Both the position numbers and the translations under genes were made by a program. A DNA stretch of 60,163 nucleotides, taken from positions 1 to 60,163 of the forward strand of contig JAHEKC010000002.1 in assembly GCA_024638565.1 (NCBI GenBank). Reading direction: 5' to 3'. Within the stretch, counting starts at the first letter, position 1. Every line of letters begins with the position of its first letter. The DNA is from Bacteroidota bacterium. GTDB lineage: Bacteria > Bacteroidota > Bacteroidia > AKYH767-A > OLB10. The notes beneath the pieces are model-generated. The model was not told the origin of the DNA and did no database searches. It saw only the letters and a program-made list of their open reading frames with translations. Positions 38,675 through 48,181 of the stretch are shown here, piece after piece.

Positions 38675-39536
38675 ATACCTCCTTCCTGGTCATGCCCAGC
38701 GCCAGAATGGCCAGCACAAGTACAGAAGTGACCAGTTTGAGATAGTTGGGGTCCAGTCCTGCCGACAGCGCGGCGGCGAGTGCCAGCCTGAATACGATGG
38801 TGCCCGCCACCACACCGAGCAATTGTGCCACGATGCCACGCGCACGCAACAGCCTAACGAGCGATCCGCCGATGATAACAGACGCAAGCCCGGAAATAAC
38901 GATACCTATACCCATGTTGATATCGGCATAGGCCTGGTACTGGGTTACCAGGTACCCGCTCAGCGCTGTGAGTGAATTGGCAAGTGCCAGGCCGGCAATT
39001 TTCATCCTTCCCGTATTCACACCCATGGCCCGTACCATGGCTTCGTTGCTGCCCGTGGCGCGCATGGCAATACCGAAATCCGTATGCAACAGCCAGGCAA
39101 GCAGGAAAAAAACTACCAGGATGAATACCCCTGTAATAACAAGCACATTAAGCGTTACCTGTTGGCATACAGGTATAATGCTGTAGAGGTTTTCCACCCG
39201 CACAAGCGGGATATTGCTCCTTCCCATCAGGCTCAGATTTACGGAATACAATGCCGTCATGACCAGGATGCCGGCCAGCAGGGCATGCACCCGGAGCCGC
39301 GTATGGATCACCCCGGTAAGCACTCCTGCCGCCGCGCCGCCCGCCATGGCTGCCGGCAGGGCTGCCAGCGGGTGGACATGCTGAACCAGCATCACTGCCG
39401 TGATGGCCCCTCCCAGCGTATAGCTGCCGTCTGTAGTAATATCCGGGATGTTGAATATTCGTAACGTCAGGTATATCCCGGCGCCAAGCGCACAAAAAGC
39501 CAGACCCAGGATAATGGCTGTCAGGTAAAAGCTCAC
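38667..39536 (-). CDS. ABC transporter permease
   Basis: Polytopic; DITTDGSYTLGGAITAVMLVQ...LARLAGLALANSLTALSGYLVTQYQAYADINMGIG-like BPD_transp_2 pattern; overlaps the ATPase gene. Confidence 0.87.
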   Translation of the reverse strand: MSFYLTAIILGLAFCALGAGIYLTLRIFNIPDITTDGSYTLGGAITAVMLVQHVHPLAALPAAMAGGAAAGVLTGVIHTRLRVHALLAGILVMTALYSVNLSLMGRSNIPLVRVENLYSIIPVCQQVTLNVLVITGVFILVVFFLLAWLLHTDFGIAMRATGSNEAMVRAMGVNTGRMKIAGLALANSLTALSGYLVTQYQAYADINMGIGIVISGLASVIIGGSLVRLLRARGIVAQLLGVVAGTIVFRLALAAALSAGLDPNYLKLVTSVLVLAILALGMTRKEVYD

Positions 39537-39566
39537 TTCTTTCAGGTATAATATTCCGGCCGGTTG

Positions 39567-40532
39567 TCAATTAACGGGCTCGAAGGACACAGCCGGACGA
39601 ATGCCGTACCGGGCAGCGACTTCACTGTTGTAAACCTGTTTGCGGTCCCTGACCACTTCGGGAGCCAGCCCGTCCATCACACCCGCGCGCAGGAAATCGG
39701 CCGCCTGTTCACCTGCCTGGTATCCCCAGTTGTAAAAGTCGGCACCAAAAGATGCTACCGCCCCGCGGGATACCAGCCCTGCTTCACTGGTGAAGACCGG
39801 GACGCCGGCTTCGTCGCAGCTCCGGGCTATGGTTTCGAAGGAAGCGAAGATCACGTTATCCGGGAGCGCAAAGAATACGTCTATGTCACGCGTCAGCAGC
39901 GAGGCCGTGACCAGTTGTGTTTCGGAAGAATTGTTGACCGGCAGGCTTTCAAGCTCCAGGCCCAGTTTCCCGCATTGCATTTCAAGCCTGGCGAAGGCAT
40001 CACGTGACTGGGGTTCGGACTGGTTGTATACCGTGCCGATACGCTTTACCCCGGGAAGCAGGGTGGTAATCAGGGTCACCGACGTATCGATATATTCAAG
40101 GGTTTCATAGACACCGAAAAGGTTTACCGGGTAGTCATCGGCGGAAGCCGAAAGGCCGGCAAGGTCGGGCCGCGGTGCCACCATCATGCATACCGGTACA
40201 GTTTCTGTCCGCTGTACGGCGGTAATGGTGGAAAGCGTGGTGCTGGCCGCCAGCAGGTCTACATTTTTGGAGATGAGCAGGTCGCAGGCCTGGCCCAGCG
40301 TGGGAATATCGCCCTGTGCATTGAGGTATTCAACTTCCAGGGTGCCGTCAACTTCTGAAAAACCGTTTGCAGCCAGTGCATCGAAGAACCCGGCACGGGC
40401 CCTGTCCAGCGTTTCATCCTCTACAAAATCGAGGAATCCCACCAGCGGCACGCCGGACCGCTCACCACATCCGTAAAGAGAAAACGTGAAACACAGCAGC
40501 AACCAGGCCACGTGTATCTGCTTCGCATCCAT
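39567..40532 (-). CDS. ABC transporter substrate-binding lipoprotein (ABC_sub_bind family)
   Basis: Lipobox LYGC; LISKNVDLLAASTTLSTITAVQRTETVPVCMMVAPRP, GVKRIGTVYNQSEPQSRDA, VPVFTSEAGLVSRGAVASFGADFYNWGYQAGEQAADFL. Confidence 0.87.
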   Translation of the reverse strand: MDAKQIHVAWLLLCFTFSLYGCGERSGVPLVGFLDFVEDETLDRARAGFFDALAANGFSEVDGTLEVEYLNAQGDIPTLGQACDLLISKNVDLLAASTTLSTITAVQRTETVPVCMMVAPRPDLAGLSASADDYPVNLFGVYETLEYIDTSVTLITTLLPGVKRIGTVYNQSEPQSRDAFARLEMQCGKLGLELESLPVNNSSETQLVTASLLTRDIDVFFALPDNVIFASFETIARSCDEAGVPVFTSEAGLVSRGAVASFGADFYNWGYQAGEQAADFLRAGVMDGLAPEVVRDRKQVYNSEVAARYGIRPAVSFEPVN

Positions 40533-40537
40533 CCCGG

Positions 40538-42163
40538 CTAAAAACGTACCAGTTTTTTCCGGGCTGACCGGCCATGTGAAACCAGCTCAAGCCAGTAGAT
40601 ACCGGGCGCAACGGATAACTCATCATGGGGGATGTGTACCTGGCGATACCCCGGACGCTCTGCATTCCGGGATACCTGCCATACCGTTTCCCCTACTGAA
40701 GAAAAAATACGAAGCGACACATCAGCTTTTTGCTTCAGCTGGTATGCCACCGTCAGGGAAGAGCCGGACGGATTCGGATAGACTGTCAGCCACGGGCTGT
40801 CATTATCATGTGCGGCCAGGCCGGTAGCCATTGTGTCGTTTAAAACGAGAAGGTTCAGCCAATAGACGGCAGGAGAAACATACTGTGCCTGTGATGACAT
40901 GGTAACCCTGGTCTGCACGCGGGCCGAATCCATTGGCATGCCTGTAAGCAACCCCGGCACAGGCGAATAATTCGCTGCGGGACTCCAGGAACTCCACATG
41001 GCGCCGCCGTCGGTGCTGAACCGGGTTTCCACCAGCAGGGAGGTACCGGCAAACGTATCGGCATCCCATGAGATCATGGATGTGTTCAGCGTGGATGCCG
41101 GTGTCGAAACATCGTGCACCGGTGATACCCGCATGCCGGAAGACACGAATTCATCCAGCTCCGCTCTTACCGACCCTTGCCCGATATGATAGTATCCAAG
41201 GTTAAAGATGGAATCCCCGTTGAACAAGGGACTGTTGTCATAATGGCCGTCACTGGTTGCCACACCCAGTGCTGTCGACATGAGGAAAGATCCACCGCCG
41301 CCTGCACATGATGATCCGCCGCCGGTGTATTGCACACTGCCGCCCGAGTAGCCGCCACCGCCGCCTGGTGACGAAGCGGCGTTGACCCCGCCCCCGCCAC
41401 CAAAGCCGCCGTCATATGATGCGCTGCCACCCGTGGCGCCATTGATAAAGGCAAGGCCGCCGCCACATCCCTGGCCGTCACCCAGCAACCCGCCACCCGC
41501 ACCGCTGCAACCGCCACCTCCTGTTGCCTGGCCGCCCTGTCCTGCCACCCCGCCAGGCGTGCTGCAGTTGGAACTGCTTACACCCTGTCCAGAGGTGGCG
41601 GTACTTCCCAGGTTGGACGAATCGGAATAGGACCGCATGCCCGCCGCGCCACCGGCGATAATTACGGGTGTCGTATCTGTAAGTGTGACAAAACTGCCAC
41701 CGCTGCCACCCCGTGGTGAATCACCTTCCTGCCCTGCCAGTACGACCAGCCCTGTTCCCTGGGTCAGTTCCATGTAGGCCTTCACTACCGCACCGCGCAG
41801 GAACGGATCCGCATTGTGTCCTGCGCCTGATGCCGTTACACGGTACAGGCCGGTCTGCGGGACCTGCCAGTATTGCTTGCCTGCCAGGACCGTCACCTGA
41901 CCCGCCAGGTCGGTGCCGGTATAATCACCGTCGCACATCACCTGCGAGGGCCCCGATAATCCCAACTGCATGCAGTTGGTAAACTGGAACCGGAACGACT
42001 GCACCGGCTCCAGCGTGAGCGTATCAGACGTGGTGCTCAGCGAATCGATCGTACCCAGGATCCAGTCGGCCTGGGATGATTCTGAGACGGAGATGGTGAC
42101 CTGGGCTTTCGCATGTGGTGCCAGGAAAAGAGCAATGGCACAGGTTAGAATTATTTTCCGCAT
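40538..42163 (-). CDS. T9SS type A secreted protein with an ALK/LTK-type glycine-rich domain
   Basis: Gly-rich segment (GGVAGQGGQATGGGGCSGAGGGLLGDGQGCGGGLAFINGATGG...FGGGGGVNAASSPGGGGGYSGGSVQYTGGGSSCAGGGGSFL); C-terminal LTVYPNPSGSSLTVAYQLKQ...PGIYWLELVSHGRSARKKLVRF. Confidence 0.83.
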   Translation of the reverse strand: MRKIILTCAIALFLAPHAKAQVTISVSESSQADWILGTIDSLSTTSDTLTLEPVQSFRFQFTNCMQLGLSGPSQVMCDGDYTGTDLAGQVTVLAGKQYWQVPQTGLYRVTASGAGHNADPFLRGAVVKAYMELTQGTGLVVLAGQEGDSPRGGSGGSFVTLTDTTPVIIAGGAAGMRSYSDSSNLGSTATSGQGVSSSNCSTPGGVAGQGGQATGGGGCSGAGGGLLGDGQGCGGGLAFINGATGGSASYDGGFGGGGGVNAASSPGGGGGYSGGSVQYTGGGSSCAGGGGSFLMSTALGVATSDGHYDNSPLFNGDSIFNLGYYHIGQGSVRAELDEFVSSGMRVSPVHDVSTPASTLNTSMISWDADTFAGTSLLVETRFSTDGGAMWSSWSPAANYSPVPGLLTGMPMDSARVQTRVTMSSQAQYVSPAVYWLNLLVLNDTMATGLAAHDNDSPWLTVYPNPSGSSLTVAYQLKQKADVSLRIFSSVGETVWQVSRNAERPGYRQVHIPHDELSVAPGIYWLELVSHGRSARKKLVRF

Positions 42164-42253
42164 GGATTAATGAGTTTAAACCGTTGTAAAGGCTAAAGTA
42201 AGGATTTCGGGATTTTGCTATGCCGGCGCTTCTCTACCCGGAAACAACCGGGT

Positions 42254-42634
42254 TCATTCCAGGCAGCCGCTGTAAAAGGGCGACATTTCGAAGATCTCCA
42301 CGCTGAACAGCTTGTTTTGAATCGCGGGGTCCGCGTTCACCCAGTCCCGCACATCCTCCTCTTTGCCCGCCCGGAAAACCACCATGCCCGTATCGCTGTA
42401 GCGCGCGCCCATGGTGATCTTACGGTCCTTCCTGAGTGCCGACAGGTGGGCCGAATGTTCCTTGAAATATTCCTGCTCGCCGGCGGCTTTTGATTGGTCC
42501 CAGCCCTTGCCCAGCGTATAAAGCGCTGCATAGTACTTGAATTCGTACCGGCTGTGTCCTTCCTGCGCATAGGTGTGGCCGATCAACGCAAGTAGGAGAA
42601 TACATACAAGGATTGATTTGCTAATTAAAGTCAT
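42254..42634 (-). CDS. Secreted YciI-like domain protein
   Basis: Signal peptide; YAALYTLGKGWDQSK...YFKEHSAHLSALRKDRKITMGARYSDTGMVVFRAGKEEDVRDWVNADPAI. Confidence 0.7.
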   Translation of the reverse strand: MTLISKSILVCILLLALIGHTYAQEGHSRYEFKYYAALYTLGKGWDQSKAAGEQEYFKEHSAHLSALRKDRKITMGARYSDTGMVVFRAGKEEDVRDWVNADPAIQNKLFSVEIFEMSPFYSGCLE

Positions 42635-42782
42635 ATCAGGATAATTTAATGTAAAAATAAAATGTAATCAATTTGCATGGCTGTCTCAATGCCGCATTTT
42701 TAAACAATATACTTGTACTAATCAACATACGAATCTCAGGGCAAATAATATTTTAGCTTTCGTAACAACTGAGGTGCAACGC

Positions 42783-44123
42783 TTAGCCTTCTGTCGATAT
42801 TCCTGATCTCTTAATATACCAGCTGTTCGGCAACAGGTTATTGAACCTTCCCGCCGCCTTTTTCGAAAACCCCAGCGGCAGCCCCTTGTAATCCATCAGG
42901 AAAAAACCGTTCTCCCCCGGGAAGTCGAAATCGGTGGCGCCACGCAGGTAGCGCAATGCCTGCGCATGGTTCAGTTCAGCAACCGGGAATGCGTCCCGGT
43001 TCAGCTCACAGGATAAAGCCAGCTCCGGCGCAGGTACCGGCAGGGCTCCCTTCATTTGCGCGATGCGTGTACCTGAACTTACCGGCTTTAACAACTCCAG
43101 TGCGGAAAATGTCCCGGATTGGTCCGCGGGAACTACGCAGACAGTGTTTCCGCGCAGCACAAATTCAAATCGGTCCGGTTCACGAACCCATCCTTTCACC
43201 GTGGCGGCCACTTGAACAGGGGCAGGCTGAACGTGCCGTGCAATCCTGTGCGGCTGATGCCCGCCCGGTTTAATCATCGCGGCAGCGAAAAAGCCTTCCG
43301 CCCGGTGGCGGTGCGGGTAGGTTCGCAAGCCATGCCCCCTGGAGGCAGCCAGTTCCGCGGGAATGGGATCAGCCCCTTGCATTTCCTCCGCACCCTGGTG
43401 TTTCATGATCCATTCTACGTTGTCATCGTTCTCCACGCGGTTATAGGTACACGTGCTGTAAATAAACGTGCCTCCCGGCTTCAGGGCAGGCCAAACATCC
43501 GCCACGATGCTCCGCTGACGGGACGCATTGAACTTCACTTTCTCGGGCGACCAGTGCGACATTGCCGTCGGATCCTTCCGGAACAAGCCTTCCCCGCTGC
43601 AGGGGGCGTCGCACAGGATGACGTCAAAAAAACCGGGCAATGCGGAAAATGCCTTTGCATCCGCGTTCAGGATCGCATGGTTCACATACCCCCACCGTGC
43701 CAGGTTGTGCTTCAGGGCGGGCAACCGGGATTTCACGTGCTCATTTGATACAACCATTGATCCTTCGGGCAGCAATGCGAGCAGGTGGGTAGCCTTGCCT
43801 CCCGGCGCGGCGCACAGGTCGAGGACCGCAAGCGGTTTGGTTTTATCCAACAGGCATTCGATGGCCATGCTGCCCGCCTCCTGTACGTAATAGGCGCCTG
43901 CATGCAAATAGGGGTCTTCGGTGAATGCCGGCCGCTCCGGCAAATAGCGACCTGCTTCACACCAGGGAACCGGTTCCCCTTCCACCGGGAAAGGCTTACG
44001 CGGGTTCAGCCGGATGCTGACAGGCGGCGGCTGCGACAGGCTTTCGAAAAACGCCTCCGCCTCCTCCCCCAGCAGGGCATGCATTTGACTGCGAAAGCCT
44101 GGCGGCAATGAATTGGTGCTCAA
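42783..44123 (-). CDS. RNA (cytosine-C5) methyltransferase, NOL1/NOP2/Sun family (RsmF-like)
   Basis: VLDLCAAPGGKATHLLALLPEGSMVVSNE; VILCDAPCSGEGLFRKDP; YSTCTYNRVENDDNVEW. Confidence 0.92.
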   Translation of the reverse strand: MSTNSLPPGFRSQMHALLGEEAEAFFESLSQPPPVSIRLNPRKPFPVEGEPVPWCEAGRYLPERPAFTEDPYLHAGAYYVQEAGSMAIECLLDKTKPLAVLDLCAAPGGKATHLLALLPEGSMVVSNEHVKSRLPALKHNLARWGYVNHAILNADAKAFSALPGFFDVILCDAPCSGEGLFRKDPTAMSHWSPEKVKFNASRQRSIVADVWPALKPGGTFIYSTCTYNRVENDDNVEWIMKHQGAEEMQGADPIPAELAASRGHGLRTYPHRHRAEGFFAAAMIKPGGHQPHRIARHVQPAPVQVAATVKGWVREPDRFEFVLRGNTVCVVPADQSGTFSALELLKPVSSGTRIAQMKGALPVPAPELALSCELNRDAFPVAELNHAQALRYLRGATDFDFPGENGFFLMDYKGLPLGFSKKAAGRFNNLLPNSWYIKRSGISTEG

Positions 44124-44295
44124 GATCTATTTCTGTTGATCATGAATTCAGCGAAATATTCACTGCTTACCGTTCAACTGCAATCTTCAAATTTTTCTAT
44201 AAACATATCTTCCAAGCCGGAAAAAACCTGATCTGTAATGACGGTTTGCCTTTCTGACGACTTTCTCCCTACTGCCAGTGCCACTGCCACTGATT

Positions 44296-45114
44296 TCACC
44301 AGCTTCCGCCCGCGCCGCCTCCGCCGAAGCTGCCGCCGCCAAAGCCGCCGAAGCCGCCGCCGCCACCGCCGCCACCGAAGCCGCCGCCTGAAAAGCCGCC
44401 CCATCGTCCGCTCCGGGACCTGCGTGCCGCGTTTATCAGCATCCATGCGGTGAACAGATCAACGCCGTTAACCGCTGCATATCGCTTCGCCCTGCGGATG
44501 GCGTTGAAAAAAACGAATGCCATCATCAGGATAAAAAAGACTATGGGCAGCCAGACCGAGGGTTTTTTTTCTTTCCGAACGTCTTCGGCGCTGTACTCGC
44601 CGCTGGCGAGCCCGATCATCGTATTGACGGCTTCGTCGACGCCCCTGTAATACGCGCCCTCCCTGAATGCCGGAACGACCTGCGTTTCCACGATGCGCTT
44701 GGCAAGCGCGTCAGGAATGGCTCCTTCGAGTCCGTATCCCGTGGCGATAAATACCTTCCGGTCATTCTTCGCCACCAGCACCAGGGCCCCGTTGTTCTTG
44801 CCCTGCCTGCCGATGCCCCAGGCCTCGCCCAGTTTAAACGCGTAATCGTCGATGGGATAACCGTCAAGCGAGGTAAGCGTGACCACTGCTATCTGCGTGG
44901 ATGTGGAATCGTTAAAAGCCACCAGCTTCGATTCCAGCCGGCCGCGTTCTTGTTCGGAAAACAGCCCGGCGAAGTCGTTAACCAGGCGTGGCGGGTCCGG
45001 TTTGGCAGGCAGTTCCTGCGCCCCGGAAAACGCCGGAACCACGGCCAGTGCCATGGCCAGGGCTACCCGGCGAACGGCCCTTGCCCGGCTTGTTAATGCT
45101 GGAACAGGCTTCAC
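44296..45114 (-). CDS. TPM-domain (YgcG-like) protein with glycine-rich C-terminus
   Basis: RLVNDFAGLFSEQERGRLESKLVAFNDSTSTQIAVVTLTSLDGYPIDDYAFKLGEAWGIGRQGKNNGALVLVAKNDRKVFIATGYGLEG; C-terminal GGGGGGGGFGGFGGGSFGGGGAGGSW. Confidence 0.93.
   Translation of the reverse strand: MKPVPALTSRARAVRRVALAMALAVVPAFSGAQELPAKPDPPRLVNDFAGLFSEQERGRLESKLVAFNDSTSTQIAVVTLTSLDGYPIDDYAFKLGEAWGIGRQGKNNGALVLVAKNDRKVFIATGYGLEGAIPDALAKRIVETQVVPAFREGAYYRGVDEAVNTMIGLASGEYSAEDVRKEKKPSVWLPIVFFILMMAFVFFNAIRRAKRYAAVNGVDLFTAWMLINAARRSRSGRWGGFSGGGFGGGGGGGGFGGFGGGSFGGGGAGGSW
44323..44402 (-). repeat. GGC/GCC-rich trinucleotide low-complexity run encoding the poly-Gly tail
   Basis: gccgccgccaaagccgccgaagccgccgccgccaccgccgccaccgaagccgccgcctgaaaagccgcc. 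Confidence 0.85.
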
Positions 45115-45545
45115 CTGAACGCTATCGTATTGGGAAGTTCATCCTTGTCATCGCCGGAGCGCGGGAACCAGGACGACAGGGCTTTCCCGGCATGGCGAAT
45201 GCCCATCACCAGCCCGTGGATGATTTCTCCTTTCCTGAATTCCTCCTGCATCTCATCCCGCACCTCCTGCCAGAACTCGTCGTGGACATGCTCATGGATC
45301 CCCTTGTCACCGATCACGGCGAACTTATGGTCCTCCATGCTTATATATATAAGCACCCCGTTGCGCGCTTCCGTTTTATGCATGCCCAGCTTTTCGAAAA
45401 CGTCGGCTGCATGGTCCAGTTCGCTTCCCTTGCACCGATCGTCGACAAAAACGCGGATTTCACCTGACGTGATGGCTTCCGCTTCGGCAATGGCGTCACG
45501 GACCTTCTTCCTGTTTTCCGGCGTAAAAATCTTTTCCGCTTTCAT
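45111..45545 (-). CDS. TPM-domain protein (second copy)
   Basis: IAEAEAITSGEIRVFVDDRCKG...FEKLGMHKTEARNGVLIYISMEDHKFAVIGDKGIHEHV. Confidence 0.88.
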   Translation of the reverse strand: MKAEKIFTPENRKKVRDAIAEAEAITSGEIRVFVDDRCKGSELDHAADVFEKLGMHKTEARNGVLIYISMEDHKFAVIGDKGIHEHVHDEFWQEVRDEMQEEFRKGEIIHGLVMGIRHAGKALSSWFPRSGDDKDELPNTIAFR

Positions 45546-45553
45546 GCCGCGGA

Positions 45554-46141
45554 TCAGAACTCGACCTGCGGCACTTCGGCGGCGCCCTTGTCAGCTTCGA
45601 AGTAGGCTTTGGATTCGAATCCGTACATACCGGCAAGCATGGTTTGCGGGAAACGCCTGATGTACGTATTGAAATCCCTGGCCATGCCGTTGAATTTCTG
45701 CCTTTCGACGGCTATCCTGTTCTCGGTGCCTTCGAGCTGTGCCTGCAGCTCCAGGAAGTTCTGGTTGGCTTTCAGGTCCGGGTATCGCTCAACAACCACC
45801 AGCAACCTGGCCAGCGCACCGGACAGCTGGCCCTGGGCGGCCTGGAATTGCTGCAAGGATTCGGCGTTCAGGTTCTGCGGGTCCACCTTGACCTGCGTGG
45901 CCTGCGCACGCGCTTCGATGACCTCGGTGAGCGTTGATTTTTCGAAGTCTGCATAGCCCTTAACCGTATTCACCAGGTTCGGTATAAGGTCCAGCCTTCG
46001 CTGGTACTGGCTTTCCACGTTGGCCCATTGTGAAACGACCGCTTCGTCTTTCATGACCATATTGTTATAGGAGCCCGCGAATAACCTGTATACGATGACG
46101 GCCAGGATAACGATCCCGCCCACTACAATCCATTTTTTCAT
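45554..46141 (-). CDS. lemA: LemA family protein
   Basis: YNNMVMKDEAVVSQWANVESQYQRRLDLIPNLVNTVKGYADFEKSTLTEVIEARA; FNTYIRRFPQTMLAGMYGFESKAYFEAD. Confidence 0.95.
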   Translation of the reverse strand: MKKWIVVGGIVILAVIVYRLFAGSYNNMVMKDEAVVSQWANVESQYQRRLDLIPNLVNTVKGYADFEKSTLTEVIEARAQATQVKVDPQNLNAESLQQFQAAQGQLSGALARLLVVVERYPDLKANQNFLELQAQLEGTENRIAVERQKFNGMARDFNTYIRRFPQTMLAGMYGFESKAYFEADKGAAEVPQVEF

Positions 46142-46216
46142 GATTTACTTGTATTGATTAACGATTAGCTTGGTTGCCTTACCCCACAACCCGGGAACAA
46201 AAGTAACCCATGCGGG

Positions 46217-46720
46217 TCAAACGCCGGTATCCTTACCGGCAGCCCCTATGCAGCTGCTGATGATCCGCTTCAGTTCTTCAGGACGCTGTGTGCCTACCAG
46301 GTACACCAGGCCCTGGCGGTCCGTGAGCCGGAGGGCATGTCTGCCTGACGTATAAAAGCGAATCACGCCTTTAATGTGCAGGTTATAAGCGGGGTTGTTG
46401 ATCAGGTACGGGCTGTAATCTGTCTGCTCGCACTTTACAATGGAGTTCAGGTCGACCCTTACCTTGCGCGTGGTCCAGATCCCGTCCAGCTCCAGGTAGT
46501 CAGAAAAAACTTTCGTGTGCAGGTGCTTCACAAAAAGAAACAGGATGGCAATGACGAGGATGGCACAGCCTACCAGGAAAAATAGTTCACCGTTCTTTTC
46601 CCGCTCTTCCGTCCAGTAGTAGGCGACAAAGCAGAACAGGACGAACACCAGATTACGCATCAGTGCAGGCTTATTGAAACCCAGGTATTGCTTTTCCTCG
46701 AACAGGGGCTTTTCCTTCAT
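46217..46720 (-). CDS. Small two-TM membrane protein with PH-like domain
   Basis: Two hydrophobic segments followed by a beta-rich LELDGIWTTRKVRVDLNSIVKCEQTDYSPY...VIRFYTSGRHALRLTDRQGLVYLVGTQRPEELKRII. Confidence 0.55.
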   Translation of the reverse strand: MKEKPLFEEKQYLGFNKPALMRNLVFVLFCFVAYYWTEEREKNGELFFLVGCAILVIAILFLFVKHLHTKVFSDYLELDGIWTTRKVRVDLNSIVKCEQTDYSPYLINNPAYNLHIKGVIRFYTSGRHALRLTDRQGLVYLVGTQRPEELKRIISSCIGAAGKDTGV

Positions 46721-48060
46721 TGTGCTTCAAAGATAACTTCCAGGCAGTTTTGAGTGGCTGCGGTAACTTTAAACCGATCGTCAATGCGGTCACCGGTTAC
46801 CCAGGCGATACTGCCACCTGAAACCAGCAGCCAGGTAGCCGCCTTGCGGGTCACCGAATATTTGTTGTTTATAAAGAAATCGCTCAGTTTCATCTTGCCC
46901 CGCATGCCCAGTGGCCTGAAGGTATCACCCTTTTCCCATTTGCGCAAATGAAGCGGAAATTTAAGCCTGGCCATATCAAGCCATGCCACATTCGGATCAC
47001 CCAGCCTGCCCGTCACGATGTTCTTTTTCATATCTGAGGTGAGGGCGAGCTTTCGGATGCTGAATGTCCCGTGGCTGGTGTCGATATGATGTTGGTCGGC
47101 GCCGATAACATGTTCCTCCCGGCCGGACACTTTGCGCCTGGCGAGCAGCAGGTGCGTTCGATCCCTGAGGATACGATAATCCCCCGATAAAAATATTTTG
47201 CCGGGAGGGCCGTCAAGCGACCGGTAAATGTCTTCACATACGGAGCGATTGAATCCGTATGACCTGATCAATTCAAATAGCAGGGTAGGCGCACCTGCAT
47301 GTGACCTGAGCTTCCTGGTGTCGATGCGCAGTTCGTTCCCTTTCCGGATTACAATTTTCTTCCGAAGCAACTCCACGTATTCCGCCAGCAGGTGCCCGGT
47401 GTCCATTGCGATTTCGCCATGCAGGCGAAAGGCCTCGAGAACGGATGGATTGATTTCCGCCAGTACCGGCATGACCTTGCGCCGGACCAGGTTGCGCCTG
47501 TAATGTGTTTTTCTGTTGGACCTGTCTTCCCGCCATTCGATTTTTTCCCTTCTGGCAAAGGACCTGATGTCTTTTCTTGTTGCAAACAGCATCGGGCGGA
47601 TAAGTGCACCCCGGACCGGAACGATCCCATGCATGCCCGCCACGCCGGCACCCCTGACCAGGTTCAGGAGCATGGTTTCGGCGGCATCGTCGAGGTGGTG
47701 CGCCGTGGCCACCTTCTGGTACCCGTATCGTTTCCGCAGCTTTTCGAAGTAATCATACCTGAGGGTCCGCGCGGCCATCTGGATGGATATCCCTTCCTTT
47801 TCAGAGACCTTCATGGCATCGAGCTTTCTGGAATAGACCGGCAGCCGGTTCCGCTTGCAGCACATCCGTACGAATGCTTCATCATCATCCGATTCTCCTC
47901 CCCGAAGGCCAAAATTGCAATGGGCTACCCCGATCCTTATTTCAGACCGGATGAACAGGTGCAGCATGACCATGGAGTCAATGCCCCCGCTGACAGCAAG
48001 GAGCACCTTTTCCCGGGCCAGCTTTCTGTCTTCAATAAATCTCAAAAATGCTTCCCACAT
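46717..48060 (-). CDS. tilS: tRNA(Ile)-lysidine synthase
   Basis: PP-loop VLLAVSGGIDSMVMLHLF; VATAHHLDDAAETMLLNLVRGAGVAGMHGI; RPLGMRGKMKLSDFFINNK. Confidence 0.95.
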   Translation of the reverse strand: MWEAFLRFIEDRKLAREKVLLAVSGGIDSMVMLHLFIRSEIRIGVAHCNFGLRGGESDDDEAFVRMCCKRNRLPVYSRKLDAMKVSEKEGISIQMAARTLRYDYFEKLRKRYGYQKVATAHHLDDAAETMLLNLVRGAGVAGMHGIVPVRGALIRPMLFATRKDIRSFARREKIEWREDRSNRKTHYRRNLVRRKVMPVLAEINPSVLEAFRLHGEIAMDTGHLLAEYVELLRKKIVIRKGNELRIDTRKLRSHAGAPTLLFELIRSYGFNRSVCEDIYRSLDGPPGKIFLSGDYRILRDRTHLLLARRKVSGREEHVIGADQHHIDTSHGTFSIRKLALTSDMKKNIVTGRLGDPNVAWLDMARLKFPLHLRKWEKGDTFRPLGMRGKMKLSDFFINNKYSVTRKAATWLLVSGGSIAWVTGDRIDDRFKVTAATQNCLEVIFEAQ

Positions 48061-48181
48061 GATTGGCCAGGCTACCCGGCCGAATAAGATAATGCTTTTG
48101 GTATAAATTCCGTACGCTTTGAATCGCGGTATACCTGCGGGCGGTGAAACCCTGCCCCGAATTCGTAAATTAGGGCACATC

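Noticed and set aside
41280-41560. GC-rich short repeats that look like a satellite
   Set aside because: Glycine codons of the Gly-rich domain in the 40538-42163 CDS.
44174-44446. Arg-rich minus-strand ORF (RRRLRWRRWRRRLRRLWRR)
   Set aside because: Out-of-frame reading of the GGC-rich tail of the TPM protein.
46727-46734. TATCTTTG promoter-like -7 match on the minus strand before 46720
   Set aside because: Falls inside the 3' end of tilS; the two genes overlap by ATGA and are probably translationally coupled.
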